Source: JAEZDR01 sp039811185 (GTDB lineage Bacteria; Bacteroidota; Bacteroidia; Chitinophagales; Chitinophagaceae). Taken from it: a DNA stretch of 64,000 nucleotides. Below, in pieces: positions 41,941 through 51,198 of the stretch (the first letter of the stretch is position 1; every line of letters begins with the position of its first letter). The notes below the pieces were generated by a model. That model made no database searches. It saw nothing but the letters and a program-made list of their open reading frames with translations, and was not told the DNA's origin. Position numbers and translations under genes: made by a program. The stretch spans positions 124,001 to 188,000 of the forward strand of contig JBDHYF010000001.1 in NCBI GenBank assembly GCA_039811185.1. The letters run 5' to 3'.

Positions 41941-42849
41941 ATGAAAGTAAGCGCATTTACCTATGTAAGAAATGGAATTCAGCTCGATTATCCTTTTTTG
42001 GAGGCGATAAAAAGTGTGCTTCCGTTAACCGACGAATTTATAGTTGTAATTGGCGACAGTACCGATGGAACACGTAAAGCCGTAGAGGATCTGAACGACA
42101 GTCGTATTAAAGTTGTAGATACGGTTTGGGATGATCAGATGCGCAGCGGGGGAACCATTTTTGCGCAACAGGCAAACATCGGGCTGGATCATGTGGGAAA
42201 AGATGCGGATTGGATTTTCCATATTCAGGCGGATGAGGTAATTCATGAAAATGACTATGCAGCCATCAGGGAGGCGATGGCGTTTTATCTTCCTAAGAAA
42301 GAAGTGGAAGGTTTGTTATTCAAGTTTTTAAATTTTTTTGGCGACTATGAGCACTATGCTCCGTCGCGGCGTTTCCATCAAAAAGAAATCAGGATTATCA
42401 GAAACAATCCGCTGTTTCGGAGCTATAAGGATTCGCAAGGCTTTCGGGCGTTTTCGGACCTTTCTAATTTTTTAAATGAAAAGGGAAGAAAGCTGCATGT
42501 AAAGGAAATTGATGCCACCATTTATCATTACAGCTATGTAAAAAGCCCGCAAAAGCAATTGGAAAAACATCTTGAGTTCGGGAAAAGATGGGAGTCGGAA
42601 GATAACTGGCAGGAGAGTTATATTGCCAAACATAAAGAGGGCTTCGACTACAATAAAACCATCGATTATTTATACAAGTTTACAGGCACGCATCCGGCTT
42701 TAATGAGCCCCCGGCTTGCGCGGCAAGACTGGAAGTTTCGGTATAACTATCGTGTAAATAACATGTCGTTGAAAGAAAAGCTGATGAAATTTTTACAGGA
42801 TGTAACCGGCAGGCAATTCTTTATTTACAAAAATTACCGGAAAATTTAG
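41941..42849 (+). CDS. Glycosyltransferase family 2-like protein
   Basis: 302 residues with a GT-A fold start: SAFTYVRNG, the hydrophobic strand EFIVVIGDSTDGT (about 33-45) and the acidic motif IFHIQADEVI (about 85-95) in the place of DxD. It has the features of family 2 enzymes that transfer sugars from nucleotide donors at the inner membrane face. It is the first gene of a run of surface-glycan genes on the plus strand (glf, GT4, DUF4422, GT25). Donor and acceptor are unknown. Confidence 0.85.
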   Translation: MKVSAFTYVRNGIQLDYPFLEAIKSVLPLTDEFIVVIGDSTDGTRKAVEDLNDSRIKVVDTVWDDQMRSGGTIFAQQANIGLDHVGKDADWIFHIQADEVIHENDYAAIREAMAFYLPKKEVEGLLFKFLNFFGDYEHYAPSRRFHQKEIRIIRNNPLFRSYKDSQGFRAFSDLSNFLNEKGRKLHVKEIDATIYHYSYVKSPQKQLEKHLEFGKRWESEDNWQESYIAKHKEGFDYNKTIDYLYKFTGTHPALMSPRLARQDWKFRYNYRVNNMSLKEKLMKFLQDVTGRQFFIYKNYRKI

Positions 42850-42886
42850 TTCGCTGTTTTTCAGCCTGCACATAAAATAATACTTC

Positions 42887-44005
42887 ATGCATTTTGAGTA
42901 CGATTATCTGATAGTGGGAGCGGGACTTTGGGGCAGCGTGTTTGCGCACGAAGCAACCCAAAAAGGAAAACGCTGTCTTGTGATTGATAAACGGAACCAC
43001 GCAGGCGGAAACATTTATTGCGAAGATGTAAACGGCATTAACGTACATAAATATGGCGCACATATTTTTCACACCAACGATAAGCCAATCTGGGACTATG
43101 TGAACCGGTTTGCCGACTTTAATAATTACATAAACTCTCCGTTGGCGAATTTCGATGGATCGCTATATAACCTGCCGTTCAACATGAACACGTTTTATCA
43201 GTTATGGAAGGTAAAAACACCGGCAGAAGCGCAGGAAAAAATTGCGTCGCAAATTGCGCATTTAAATATTGGCGAACCCAAAAATTTGGAAGAGCAGGCC
43301 TTAAAGCTTGTAGGTACCGACATTTACGAAAAGCTTATTAAGGGCTACACCGAAAAGCAGTGGGGAAAGCCGTGCTCGGAGCTGCCGGCTTTTATTATAA
43401 AGCGGTTGCCCGTAAGGTTTACGTTTAACAATAACTATTTCAACGACCGATATCAAGGCATCCCTGTGGGCGGTTATAATGTTATTACCACAAAACTTCT
43501 CAGCGGTTGTAAGATAGTGCTGAACGCAGATTTTTTTGCAGACAGGGATTATTGGAAAACAAAAGCGCGCACCATTGTTTATACCGGTAAAGTTGATCAG
43601 TATTTCAACTTTTGTTATGGCGAACTTGAATACCGCTCGCTTGCTTTTGAGCACCGCACAATCGAAGACTGTAGCAACTTTCAGGGCAATGCTGTAGTAA
43701 ATTATACCAACAAAGAAGTTCCTTACACCAGAATTATCGAACATAAGCATTTCGAGTTTGGAACGCAAGGGCATACTGTTATTACCTACGAGTTCTCGAA
43801 ACAATCCACAAAAAACTGCGAGCCTTATTATCCATTGAACGATGACGTAAACACCCGCATTTATAACCGCTACAAAGCACTAAAGGAAAAAGAAAACGCG
43901 GTTATTTTTGGCGGTCGGCTTGCTGAATACCGTTATTACGACATGCACCAAATTGTGGCTTCCGCATTGAAAGCCGCTAAAACAGAATTTAATTCCGGAA
44001 TATGA
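42887..44005 (+). CDS. glf: UDP-galactopyranose mutase
   Basis: 372 residues, the typical length. This flavoenzyme converts UDP-galactopyranose to UDP-galactofuranose. The FAD dinucleotide fold is at the N-terminus (LIVGAGLWGSVFAHEA, 8-23, then VIDKR). KYGAHIFHTND is the conserved substrate loop. Near the C-terminus FGGRLAEYRYYDMHQ contacts flavin. Its presence means the polysaccharide made by this cluster probably contains galactofuranose. The stop overlaps the next gene as ATGA. Confidence 0.96.
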   Translation: MHFEYDYLIVGAGLWGSVFAHEATQKGKRCLVIDKRNHAGGNIYCEDVNGINVHKYGAHIFHTNDKPIWDYVNRFADFNNYINSPLANFDGSLYNLPFNMNTFYQLWKVKTPAEAQEKIASQIAHLNIGEPKNLEEQALKLVGTDIYEKLIKGYTEKQWGKPCSELPAFIIKRLPVRFTFNNNYFNDRYQGIPVGGYNVITTKLLSGCKIVLNADFFADRDYWKTKARTIVYTGKVDQYFNFCYGELEYRSLAFEHRTIEDCSNFQGNAVVNYTNKEVPYTRIIEHKHFEFGTQGHTVITYEFSKQSTKNCEPYYPLNDDVNTRIYNRYKALKEKENAVIFGGRLAEYRYYDMHQIVASALKAAKTEFNSGI

Positions 44006-45174
44006 ACCTATTGTATGTAACCTTCGAATATCCGCCCGACACAGCCTTTGGCGGTATCGGAACCTATATGTTTCAGATAACACATGCAATGGCGCAAAAG
44101 CAGAAGGTGTATGTAATTGCGGCCACTGCCAAGCCGGATAACTACAGCGAACAAAATGGAAATATTACTGTGTTTAGAGTAAGCTGTTCAGACAGAAAAA
44201 AATTTCCACAATCCGCTTTGCTATGCTATAATGCCAACCTTCACAACAAAATAAAAATTGATTTAATTGAGAGTCCTGAGTATGGCGCCGATGCATTGCT
44301 GATAAAAAAACAGCATCCGCAAATTCCGATTGCCGTAAAGTTTCATACGCCTTCTTTTCTTGTAAAGGAAATTAACGACCGTCCTAAACGAACCACCTTA
44401 AAATACCGGTTAAAGAAAGCGCTTCATATTAAACAGTACAAAAAAGAAAGCGACCCGGAATATGCAATCAGTTGTATCGCAGATTCCTTATCTACGCCGT
44501 CCGTCTCACTTGGAAATATTATAGGTGAAAAATGGAGTTTCGACCGCTCTGCCATTCAAGATATTCCTAATCCGTTCTGTCCGTCGCCGGCGTTTCTGCA
44601 AGTGCCCGTTCACACAAAAACAAAAACTGTCAGTTTTATCGGAAGGCTTGAAACCCGGAAAGGCATTATCCAACTGACAGCCGCAATCAAAACGATCCTT
44701 CTCAAACGCTCCGACATCTCGTTCCGGTTTATTGGCAAACCCATGAAACTCGCCAACGGAAAAAATGCCCTCTCGTTTATTCAACAACAGCTCAATAATA
44801 ATAGCTGCGTCAGCTTCATCAATAATGTTCCGCCGGCTGAAATACCGCGGCTGCTCGCTGAAACGGACGTTTGCGTGTTTCCAAGCATTTGGGAAAACTT
44901 TCCGAACGTTTGTCTGGAAGCGATGGCAGCAGCACGTGGTATTGTTGCAAGTAATCAGGGAGGAATGAAAGACATGCTCGAAAATGTAGATGGCGGAATA
45001 TTGGTTGATCCGGATTCGCCGGAAGCAATTGCCGATGCGATTGTTCGCCTCATCGATAATGACGAACTCAGATGGCAAATGGGCGAACGTGCAAGGCTGA
45101 AGATTGAAAAATACTATGCAGATAAACTGATTGATGAAGTAACTGAATACTATACAACACTAATAAATAGTTAG
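44002..45174 (+). CDS. Glycosyltransferase family 4
   Basis: 390 residues, GT-B fold. The N-terminal domain begins LLYVTFEYPPDTAFGGIGTY. The C-terminal donor domain begins FIGRLETRKGI (about 213) and carries FPSIWENFPNVCLEAMAAARGIVASNQGGMKDML (about 293-326), with the two conserved glutamates of the E-x7-E type motif. It presumably adds a sugar, possibly galactofuranose supplied by glf, to the growing surface glycan. It is translationally coupled to glf (4-base overlap) and followed one base later by the DUF4422 gene. Confidence 0.92.
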   Translation: MNLLYVTFEYPPDTAFGGIGTYMFQITHAMAQKQKVYVIAATAKPDNYSEQNGNITVFRVSCSDRKKFPQSALLCYNANLHNKIKIDLIESPEYGADALLIKKQHPQIPIAVKFHTPSFLVKEINDRPKRTTLKYRLKKALHIKQYKKESDPEYAISCIADSLSTPSVSLGNIIGEKWSFDRSAIQDIPNPFCPSPAFLQVPVHTKTKTVSFIGRLETRKGIIQLTAAIKTILLKRSDISFRFIGKPMKLANGKNALSFIQQQLNNNSCVSFINNVPPAEIPRLLAETDVCVFPSIWENFPNVCLEAMAAARGIVASNQGGMKDMLENVDGGILVDPDSPEAIADAIVRLIDNDELRWQMGERARLKIEKYYADKLIDEVTEYYTTLINS

Positions 45175-45175
45175 G

Positions 45176-45946
45176 ATGCCCTTCCAAATTTTTTCAACAT
45201 TTCATAAGCCGTTTAACTGGCCAAAAAAGAATTATGTGATTCCTGTTCACGGCGGAAAACAAGTGTCAAAATCGAATCTTCCGTTTGCTATCGGCGATAA
45301 CGAAGGCGACAACATTTCATCGCTTAACCCATTTTTCTGTGAGTTAACTGTGATGTATGCCATCTGGAAAAATAAGCTTAACCGCCAGCCATACTGGGGG
45401 CTTTGTCATTACAGAAGGTACTTCTGTTTACAAATCCATTGGACGCGTGTTAAGAAAAAAGACATCTATTACCTCCCATCTACAGACGACGCCTTCAATA
45501 AGATATTTTCCGGGGCTTTTGAACGCTTCGTTCAAAAGCAGCTAAAAGAAAACACCATTATACTTTGCCGCCCTTTTTATATAAACGGTGGCTTAACCGT
45601 AAAGCAGCATTACGTAAAAGAGCATGATCTTGAAGGCTGGGAAGCAATGGAGCGGGCAATTGAAGAGTTATTTCCGGATTATGTAAGCAGCCTGAATGCA
45701 ATAAGTATTCAAACCCATTTCTTCTGCTACAACATGATGATTGCACATGAAGATGTTTGGAACGGGTATCTTGAATGGCTTTTCAAAATTTGTTTTCATA
45801 TTTATGAACATTACACCTTCCCGGAAAACGACGCCTACCAAGCGAGAATGATTGGATTTCTCGCCGAGCGCCTTCACAACATCTATTTCCATCATCATCA
45901 AAACCGATTCGAGAAAATTTATTTACCGATTGCAAATCTTTCCTAA
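45176..45946 (+). CDS. DUF4422 glycosyltransferase-like protein
   Basis: 256 residues of the DUF4422 family found in capsule and LPS clusters; a GT-A-like transferase is assumed. Visible are IPVHGGKQVSKS, GDNEGDNISSLNPFFCELTVMYAIWKN, the WGLCHYRRYFC block (about 74-84), and later HYTFPENDAYQARMIGFLAERL. It lies between the GT4 and GT25 genes with gaps of one base on each side, so all belong to one operon. Donor and acceptor are unknown. Confidence 0.85.
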   Translation: MPFQIFSTFHKPFNWPKKNYVIPVHGGKQVSKSNLPFAIGDNEGDNISSLNPFFCELTVMYAIWKNKLNRQPYWGLCHYRRYFCLQIHWTRVKKKDIYYLPSTDDAFNKIFSGAFERFVQKQLKENTIILCRPFYINGGLTVKQHYVKEHDLEGWEAMERAIEELFPDYVSSLNAISIQTHFFCYNMMIAHEDVWNGYLEWLFKICFHIYEHYTFPENDAYQARMIGFLAERLHNIYFHHHQNRFEKIYLPIANLS

Positions 45947-45947
45947 C

Positions 45948-46706
45948 ATGAATTGGGAGCACTTCAATAATTATTTCGACAAGATATACATAGTTACTTT
46001 GCCGAGAGCAACAGATCGACAAGAGAAAATCAGGCGGGTGTTGCATGGTTTGAACTTTGAATTTTTGATGGGTGCAGATGCAAAAGATTTCAATGAAGGT
46101 GATATTGAGAGCCGCAATATTTATTCGGAACTATTGAGTAAAAAAAATAACCGCTATGGTAAAAAAATGAAGCCCGGCGAAATCGGTTGCAGTTGGAGCC
46201 ACCGAATGATTTATGAAGACGTTGTTGCTCATAATTACAAAAAGGTTTTAATACTGGAAGATGATGTAACCGCCGCAAACAACGCCGCAGAAACTTTTCA
46301 TCAGGTTATTAAGGAGCTTCCCGCGGGCTGGGATTTGTGCTATTTCGATTATAATAAAAATACCGAATACACCATTGGCGCCGCTGTTAAGCAATGGCTT
46401 TATCACGTGCAAAAACTGTTTGGGCTTATAAAGTTTTCGCACCGAACAATTCAAAATCTTCACGCAAGGAAATTCAGCAACCATCTGAAAACCGCCGGCT
46501 ATCACGACTACACAAGTGCGTATGCTTTAAGCCTGAATGGTGCAAAAAAGCTCCTTTCAATCCAAACACCCATTCAGTTTGTGGCAGACCACTTGTTGGC
46601 ATTTGCCATCACCAATAAAATCATTCAGGGATATATTGCCGTGCCTAAAATTTTTATTCAGGAAAGTCATGGCAGTGAAGGAACAAAAAACAGTTATGTT
46701 CAATAA
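45948..46706 (+). CDS. Glycosyltransferase family 25 (LPS biosynthesis)
   Basis: 252 residues from the ATG at 45948, one base after the DUF4422 stop; the frame is open 32 codons upstream, but that overlaps the previous gene. GT25 hallmarks: DKIYIVTLPRATDRQEKI at the N-terminus, GEIGCSWSHRMIYEDVV in the middle and VLILEDDV (metal-binding acidic motif). HDYTSAYALSLNGAKKLL follows in the C-terminal half. Family members transfer galactose or glucose onto LPS core. It is the last gene of the run; its end overlaps the convergent meaB by 7 bases. Confidence 0.9.
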   Translation: MNWEHFNNYFDKIYIVTLPRATDRQEKIRRVLHGLNFEFLMGADAKDFNEGDIESRNIYSELLSKKNNRYGKKMKPGEIGCSWSHRMIYEDVVAHNYKKVLILEDDVTAANNAAETFHQVIKELPAGWDLCYFDYNKNTEYTIGAAVKQWLYHVQKLFGLIKFSHRTIQNLHARKFSNHLKTAGYHDYTSAYALSLNGAKKLLSIQTPIQFVADHLLAFAITNKIIQGYIAVPKIFIQESHGSEGTKNSYVQ

Positions 46707-47629
46707 CAACTTTCGGCATAAGCTTTTACAAACGCGTAAATATTTTCGGGATTTTTTTTTGTAACAGCGGCTTCGAGTGCACGAATGTCAATCTTTTTCA
46801 ACAGTGCTTTTGTAAGCAAATAATAAGCTTTCTCCAACTGCGCACGACGGCTGTTTTCAGGGCGCTTTTCTTTTTCGAGCAGCAGGTTTTCAATTGCGTT
46901 GTACAGCGCATCAATCCCTGCTCCTGTATGGGCAACCGTTTTTATTACAGGCACCACTTGTGTTTTATGCGCATTGAAAACAATCATCTTTTTTACATTG
47001 CCCGCAAACTCATCTGCGCCCGGTCTGTCGCTTTTGTTCACCACAAAAACATCGGCAATCTCCATTAATCCTGCCTTCATGGTTTGTATGTCGTCGCCGG
47101 CTTCGGGAACCAACACCACCGCTGTAACATCTGCCAGCTTTACAATGTCTACTTCACTTTGTCCTACGCCCACTGTTTCCACAATTACATAATCGAACCA
47201 CATGCTTTTTAAAACATCAGCCACTTCAATTGTGTTGGGATGAAGACCGCCCAAACTTCCGCGCGACGCAAGCGACCGGATGTAAACAGACGGATGATTA
47301 TACCAGCGGTTCATACGGATGCGGTCGCCGAGCAGCGCGCCATGATGGAAAGGTGAAGACGGATCTACACAAATAACGGCAACGGATTTTTGTTGCTTTG
47401 TCAGCGCCTCAATCAAGGCGTCTGTGAGGGTGCTTTTTCCGGCCCCCGGCGGCCCTGTAATGCCTATGGCAACTGCTTTTGGCGGTGGCAGCGCCCGAAG
47501 GATAGCATCGTAATTCCCCACCTCATTTTCTACCAGCGATATCAACCGCGCAAGAAGGCGCACATTCTTTTTTTCAAGAAGATTTTTCAGGTCGATATCC
47601 ATGCGTGCAAACCTAATAAACTTCTCCAT
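46700..47629 (-). CDS. meaB: Methylmalonyl-CoA mutase-associated GTPase MeaB (ArgK-like)
   Basis: 309 residues, G3E-family P-loop GTPase. Walker A is GPPGAGKS (59-66), followed by VICVDPSSPFHHGALLGDRIRM, the switch region VYIRSLASRGSLGG, the Walker B-like VIVETVGVGQSE and NKSD as base specificity motif. MeaB gates cofactor delivery to adenosylcobalamin-dependent mutases and protects them from inactivation. No methylmalonyl-CoA mutase gene is adjacent; it sits within the glycan genes on the opposite strand. The window also holds IcmF, which carries its own fused domain of this kind. Confidence 0.95.
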   Translation of the reverse strand: MEKFIRFARMDIDLKNLLEKKNVRLLARLISLVENEVGNYDAILRALPPPKAVAIGITGPPGAGKSTLTDALIEALTKQQKSVAVICVDPSSPFHHGALLGDRIRMNRWYNHPSVYIRSLASRGSLGGLHPNTIEVADVLKSMWFDYVIVETVGVGQSEVDIVKLADVTAVVLVPEAGDDIQTMKAGLMEIADVFVVNKSDRPGADEFAGNVKKMIVFNAHKTQVVPVIKTVAHTGAGIDALYNAIENLLLEKEKRPENSRRAQLEKAYYLLTKALLKKIDIRALEAAVTKKNPENIYAFVKAYAESCY

Positions 47630-47655
47630 TCTTATTATAAATACTATTTTGCAAC

Positions 47656-48405
47656 ATGCCTGTTTCGGTAGTTATAGTTTGCAAAAACGCTGAAGCCACC
47701 ATCGAAAAATCGGTGCGCTCTTTCATTCCGCTAACAACCGATATTGTTGTAGCCGACACAGGCAGCACCGACCATACGATTGACATTTTGGAGCAGCTGC
47801 CCGTTCACTTGGTACGCTTGCCGTGGCAGGGATATGGTGCTACCAAAAACGCTGCGTCGCGCTTCGCCAAACATGCATGGATACTGAGTGTTGACTCGGA
47901 CGAAACGGCGTCGTCAACGCTTGTTCAATCGATAAAAAGCCTGCAACTCGCCGACGAAAATGTGGTGTACGGTTGTAAACGACTCAGCTATCTCGGAAAT
48001 AAAGCAATCCGTTTCGGCGACTGGGGAAACGATAAAGTGATCAGGCTGTTCAACCGGAACAAAGTAACCTGGGATGATGCGCCCGTGCACGAAAAACTAC
48101 TGCTTCCAACCAACGGGCGCTGCTGTTGGATACCCGGTGTCTTAAACCATTATACGGCGCCGAACATCACTGACTTCAACTTAAAACAAGACAGATACGC
48201 GCGGCTGATGGCAGCAAAATATTTTGCACAAAACAAAAAATCAGGCTTTCTGAAACAATATTTCTCCCCACTGTTTTCGTTTGTTAACGGATACCTTTTT
48301 AAAGGTGGGATACTCGACGGCAAAGCAGGATTTTATATTGCAATTGCCAATGCGCGATACACCAAAATGAAGTATCGCTTTCTTGCCGAACTGTATCGCA
48401 AATAA
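47656..48405 (+). CDS. Glycosyltransferase family 2 (WaaE/KdtX-like)
   Basis: 249 residues. The GT-A start is SVVIVCKNAEATIEKSVRSF, then DIVVADTGSTDHT and the DxD-like ILSVDSDE (about 75-82). WGNDKVIRLFNRNKVTWDDAPVHEKL (about 120-145) is typical of the LPS core glucosyltransferase WaaE group. Two hydrophobic stretches follow near the C-terminus. It is divergent from meaB with a 26-base gap. It probably modifies the LPS core. Confidence 0.9.
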   Translation: MPVSVVIVCKNAEATIEKSVRSFIPLTTDIVVADTGSTDHTIDILEQLPVHLVRLPWQGYGATKNAASRFAKHAWILSVDSDETASSTLVQSIKSLQLADENVVYGCKRLSYLGNKAIRFGDWGNDKVIRLFNRNKVTWDDAPVHEKLLLPTNGRCCWIPGVLNHYTAPNITDFNLKQDRYARLMAAKYFAQNKKSGFLKQYFSPLFSFVNGYLFKGGILDGKAGFYIAIANARYTKMKYRFLAELYRK

Positions 48406-48438
48406 GTTTTTTGGAATCGATTTAGCTGTATTGCAATT

Positions 48439-49077
48439 ATGATAAACTTTATTCCCATTTTTCCTCTTAACCTTGTTGTATACCCGGGCGAAAGGGTGAA
48501 CCTGCATATTTTTGAAGACCGCTATATTCAACTCATCAACGATTGTGTTGCAGAAAAAAAACCTTTCGGATTGGTGGTGGTGGCGAATCAAAAGCTATCG
48601 GATTTTGGAACCTCCTGCTCCATAACGGATGTAGTGAAAACATACGGCGACGGCAAGATGGATATCGTTATCGAAGGCGAAAAAGTGTTTACTGTTTTTG
48701 AAGTGGTGAAGCATGTTCCTGATAAACAATACCACGGCGCCATTGTAAATTTTCTGGCAAATAACCTTCAGAAAAAGCCGGCCATGCTTGCAAAAGTTTT
48801 TGATGCGCTGAAAGAACTCCACCGGCTGATGAACCTGAGCAAAACTTTTAAACCGGAGGCAGAAATGAGCAGCTACGATATGGCACATCATGCTGCACTG
48901 AGCTTGGATGAGGAACTGGAAGTTTTACAGCTGCTTCGTGAAGACCAGCGACTCGAATACCTGAAGCGCCATCTGCAAAAAATTATTCCTGTTATTGCGG
49001 GGCTCGAAGGCCTTCGCGAAAAAATAAAAATGAATGGTCATTTTAAAGAGCTGAAAGCTTTTAAATTTGATATTTGA
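48439..49077 (+). CDS. LON substrate-binding (PUA-like) domain protein
   Basis: 212 residues, only the N-terminal domain of Lon protease (FIPIFPLNLVVYPGERVNLHIFEDRY at the start, then ADEKKPFG-like and DVVKTYGDGKMDIVIEG), with no ATPase or protease part. A C-terminal helical region (about 100-212) completes it. Such stand-alone proteins are common and of unknown role, probably binding peptides. It is followed by coaX with a 2-base gap and begins a tightly packed operon. Confidence 0.88.
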   Translation: MINFIPIFPLNLVVYPGERVNLHIFEDRYIQLINDCVAEKKPFGLVVVANQKLSDFGTSCSITDVVKTYGDGKMDIVIEGEKVFTVFEVVKHVPDKQYHGAIVNFLANNLQKKPAMLAKVFDALKELHRLMNLSKTFKPEAEMSSYDMAHHAALSLDEELEVLQLLREDQRLEYLKRHLQKIIPVIAGLEGLREKIKMNGHFKELKAFKFDI

Positions 49078-49079
49078 CC

Positions 49080-49808
49080 ATGAACCCGACTACACTCTGT
49101 TTCGACTTCGGAAACACCCGCTTAAAGTTTGCAGTTTTTGAAAACGACAAACTGCAGGAAGTGGTATTCTTTGAAAGAGCCGATAAAAAAACCGCCGAAG
49201 AAATTCTGGATAAATACAAGCCTTCAAACTCAATTCTTACCTCCGTAATTCTGCACGACAGCGCTTTCGATGAAGTGTTTAGCTCACGCCTTCCGCTTCA
49301 TGTTTTGGGCGCAGGCAGCAAACTCAACTTTACCACTCCTGTTGGTAAACCGGAAACCATCGGTGCCGACAGACTTGCGCTCTGTGCCGCGGCGGTGGCG
49401 CTTTTTCCGGAACAACACAATCTTGTTATCGGCATGGGGTCGTGTATTACTTACAACTTCATCAACAAATTTCACGAGTTTTTGGGGGGCAGCATTTCAC
49501 CCGGTATGCGGATGCGCTTCCGCGCCATTAGCGAGTTTACCGCTAAGCTTCCGCTGGCAGAGGCAGCCCTCGACATTCCGCTGATCGGCTACGATACAAG
49601 TACAAATTTGCAAAGCGGGGTGCAGTTTGGTATCCTTCACGAGATTGAAGGAATGGCCACATTATATGAGGAAAAATACGTTAACATTAACGTGCTTTTA
49701 ACCGGGGGTGATATACCCTTTTTTGCGCACCATTTGAAAAAGAAGATATTTGCAGACCCTAATTTAACTTTTAATGGTCTTTATGCCATCAGCAAGCTTA
49801 ATGCGTAA
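49080..49808 (+). CDS. coaX: Type III pantothenate kinase
   Basis: 242 residues from the ATG at 49080 (a TTG two codons upstream also lies in frame, but the ATG fits better). The first step of coenzyme A synthesis: phosphorylates pantothenate with ATP and a monovalent cation. ASKHA-fold motifs are CFDFGNTRLKFAVF at the N-terminus (phosphate 1), IGADRLALCAAAVALFP near 100, IGMGSCITYNFI (phosphate 2, catalytic Asp usually present as D/S-T region) and GGSISPGMRMRFRAI. The last nine bases overlap the next gene. The usual catalytic aspartate of the phosphate 2 region is not obvious, since MGSCITYNF lacks the common D at that point. Confidence 0.93.
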   Translation: MNPTTLCFDFGNTRLKFAVFENDKLQEVVFFERADKKTAEEILDKYKPSNSILTSVILHDSAFDEVFSSRLPLHVLGAGSKLNFTTPVGKPETIGADRLALCAAAVALFPEQHNLVIGMGSCITYNFINKFHEFLGGSISPGMRMRFRAISEFTAKLPLAEAALDIPLIGYDTSTNLQSGVQFGILHEIEGMATLYEEKYVNINVLLTGGDIPFFAHHLKKKIFADPNLTFNGLYAISKLNA

Positions 49809-51198
49809 TTTTCTCCTACTCTCTTTCTTGTTTGCTTCGCTTACAAATTTTGCTCAGGAAAACTCTCCTTATTCCCGCTATGGCCTTGGCGACATCTTCC
49901 CCAATCAAAACATCGGTTCCCGTGCAATGGGCGGCCTCACTACCTCGGTTCAAAGTTATCAGCATATCAACTTTTCAAACCCGGCAAGCTACGGACGGTT
50001 GTCGTCCAATATCAGCAACGGGGCCTATATCAACTTCGATATTGGATTAACGATGGAGAGCCGTACGCTTAAGCAGGGCAATCCGTTGTTAAGCTTTAAA
50101 ACCAATAATCTCCTTCCTGCCTATCTCGCCTTCGGCGTTCCGCTTTCGAAGAAGAAGGATTTCGGTGTAGTGGTAGGCCTTAAGCCGGTTACCCGCATTA
50201 ACTACAATATTTTAAATGAAGGGCGATTTCCCGCTTCTCAGGTTAGCACGAAAGACAGCTTTCAATATCATTACGAAGGCAACGGTGGCTTGAATCAGGC
50301 ATTTGTAGGTTTTGGAAAAAGTTTTGGCGGCGATGTGTTGCAAACGGGATCATCAAACTTTAAAATCGGTGCTAACATCGTTTACAATTTTGGTAAAAAA
50401 GAAACCAACACTTTCACCACTATCATTAACGATTCTGTTTTTCACCTTTCTTCTCAACACAGCGCCCTCACCAGCTTTGACGGCCTCGGCCTCGAGTTGG
50501 GCGCTACCTACGACTTTAAGCTGAAAGAAAATTTCGTTACTGAAAAAAAGACGAAATCATCCGTTTATATTTTGTCGCTGGGTGCTACAACCGCTTTCAA
50601 ACGTAAGCTGAATGCGAGCCAGGACGATGAAAGAAAAACAGTTTATCTCGATGGTTCCAATGTAATTGCTGTAGTGGATTCGGTTCGGTTTACCGGGCTT
50701 TCCGGCAAGGTGGTGCTTCCTGCAAAATATTCCGGAGGAATCAGTGTTTCGAAGTATGCGGTTCACAGCAGCGGCGGCGCTTCCTGGCAAGCCGGCATTC
50801 AGTACGAAACAGAGCAGTGGGGCAACGACTACCTGTTTATGGGTGCAAAAGATAAAGTAACGAACAGCAGTTTGTTAAGAGTAGGCGGAGAACTAACGCC
50901 TTCGTTTACGAGCAATAATTATTTTAATCTGGTAACCTATCGCGCCGGCTTTTTTACCGGTACCGACTATCTCGATGCAGACGGAAATAAGTTGAAGCTA
51001 ACGGGTATTACGGCCGGTTTTTCGTTTCCTATAGTTAGCCGCCGGTCTTCATACACCAATCAGTTTACCCGCATCAACACCGCTGTTGAGTGGATGAAGC
51101 GGGGCAGTGTGGGGAACAATATTTCTGAAAACTATTTCCGATTTTCGCTCAGCCTGTCGTTAAGCGATATTTGGTTCATTAAAAGAAAATATGACTAA
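49801..51198 (+). CDS. Probable outer-membrane beta-barrel protein (conserved in Bacteroidota)
   Basis: 465 residues from the ATG at 49801, which overlaps the coaX stop by 8 bases. A signal peptide (about 1-18, ending NFAQ) is followed by NSPYSRYGLGDIFPNQN, a start shared by a family of Bacteroidota barrel proteins, then GSRAMGGLTTSVQSYQHINFSNPAS as in FadL/PorV-like barrels. Alternating hydrophobic strands run to the end (FRFSLSLSLSDIWFIKRKY). No known ligand. Its position between coaX and lptC with overlaps on both sides is a usual arrangement in this phylum, and the lptC neighbour hints at an outer-membrane assembly role, which is inference. Confidence 0.78.
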   Translation: MRNFLLLSFLFASLTNFAQENSPYSRYGLGDIFPNQNIGSRAMGGLTTSVQSYQHINFSNPASYGRLSSNISNGAYINFDIGLTMESRTLKQGNPLLSFKTNNLLPAYLAFGVPLSKKKDFGVVVGLKPVTRINYNILNEGRFPASQVSTKDSFQYHYEGNGGLNQAFVGFGKSFGGDVLQTGSSNFKIGANIVYNFGKKETNTFTTIINDSVFHLSSQHSALTSFDGLGLELGATYDFKLKENFVTEKKTKSSVYILSLGATTAFKRKLNASQDDERKTVYLDGSNVIAVVDSVRFTGLSGKVVLPAKYSGGISVSKYAVHSSGGASWQAGIQYETEQWGNDYLFMGAKDKVTNSSLLRVGGELTPSFTSNNYFNLVTYRAGFFTGTDYLDADGNKLKLTGITAGFSFPIVSRRSSYTNQFTRINTAVEWMKRGSVGNNISENYFRFSLSLSLSDIWFIKRKYD

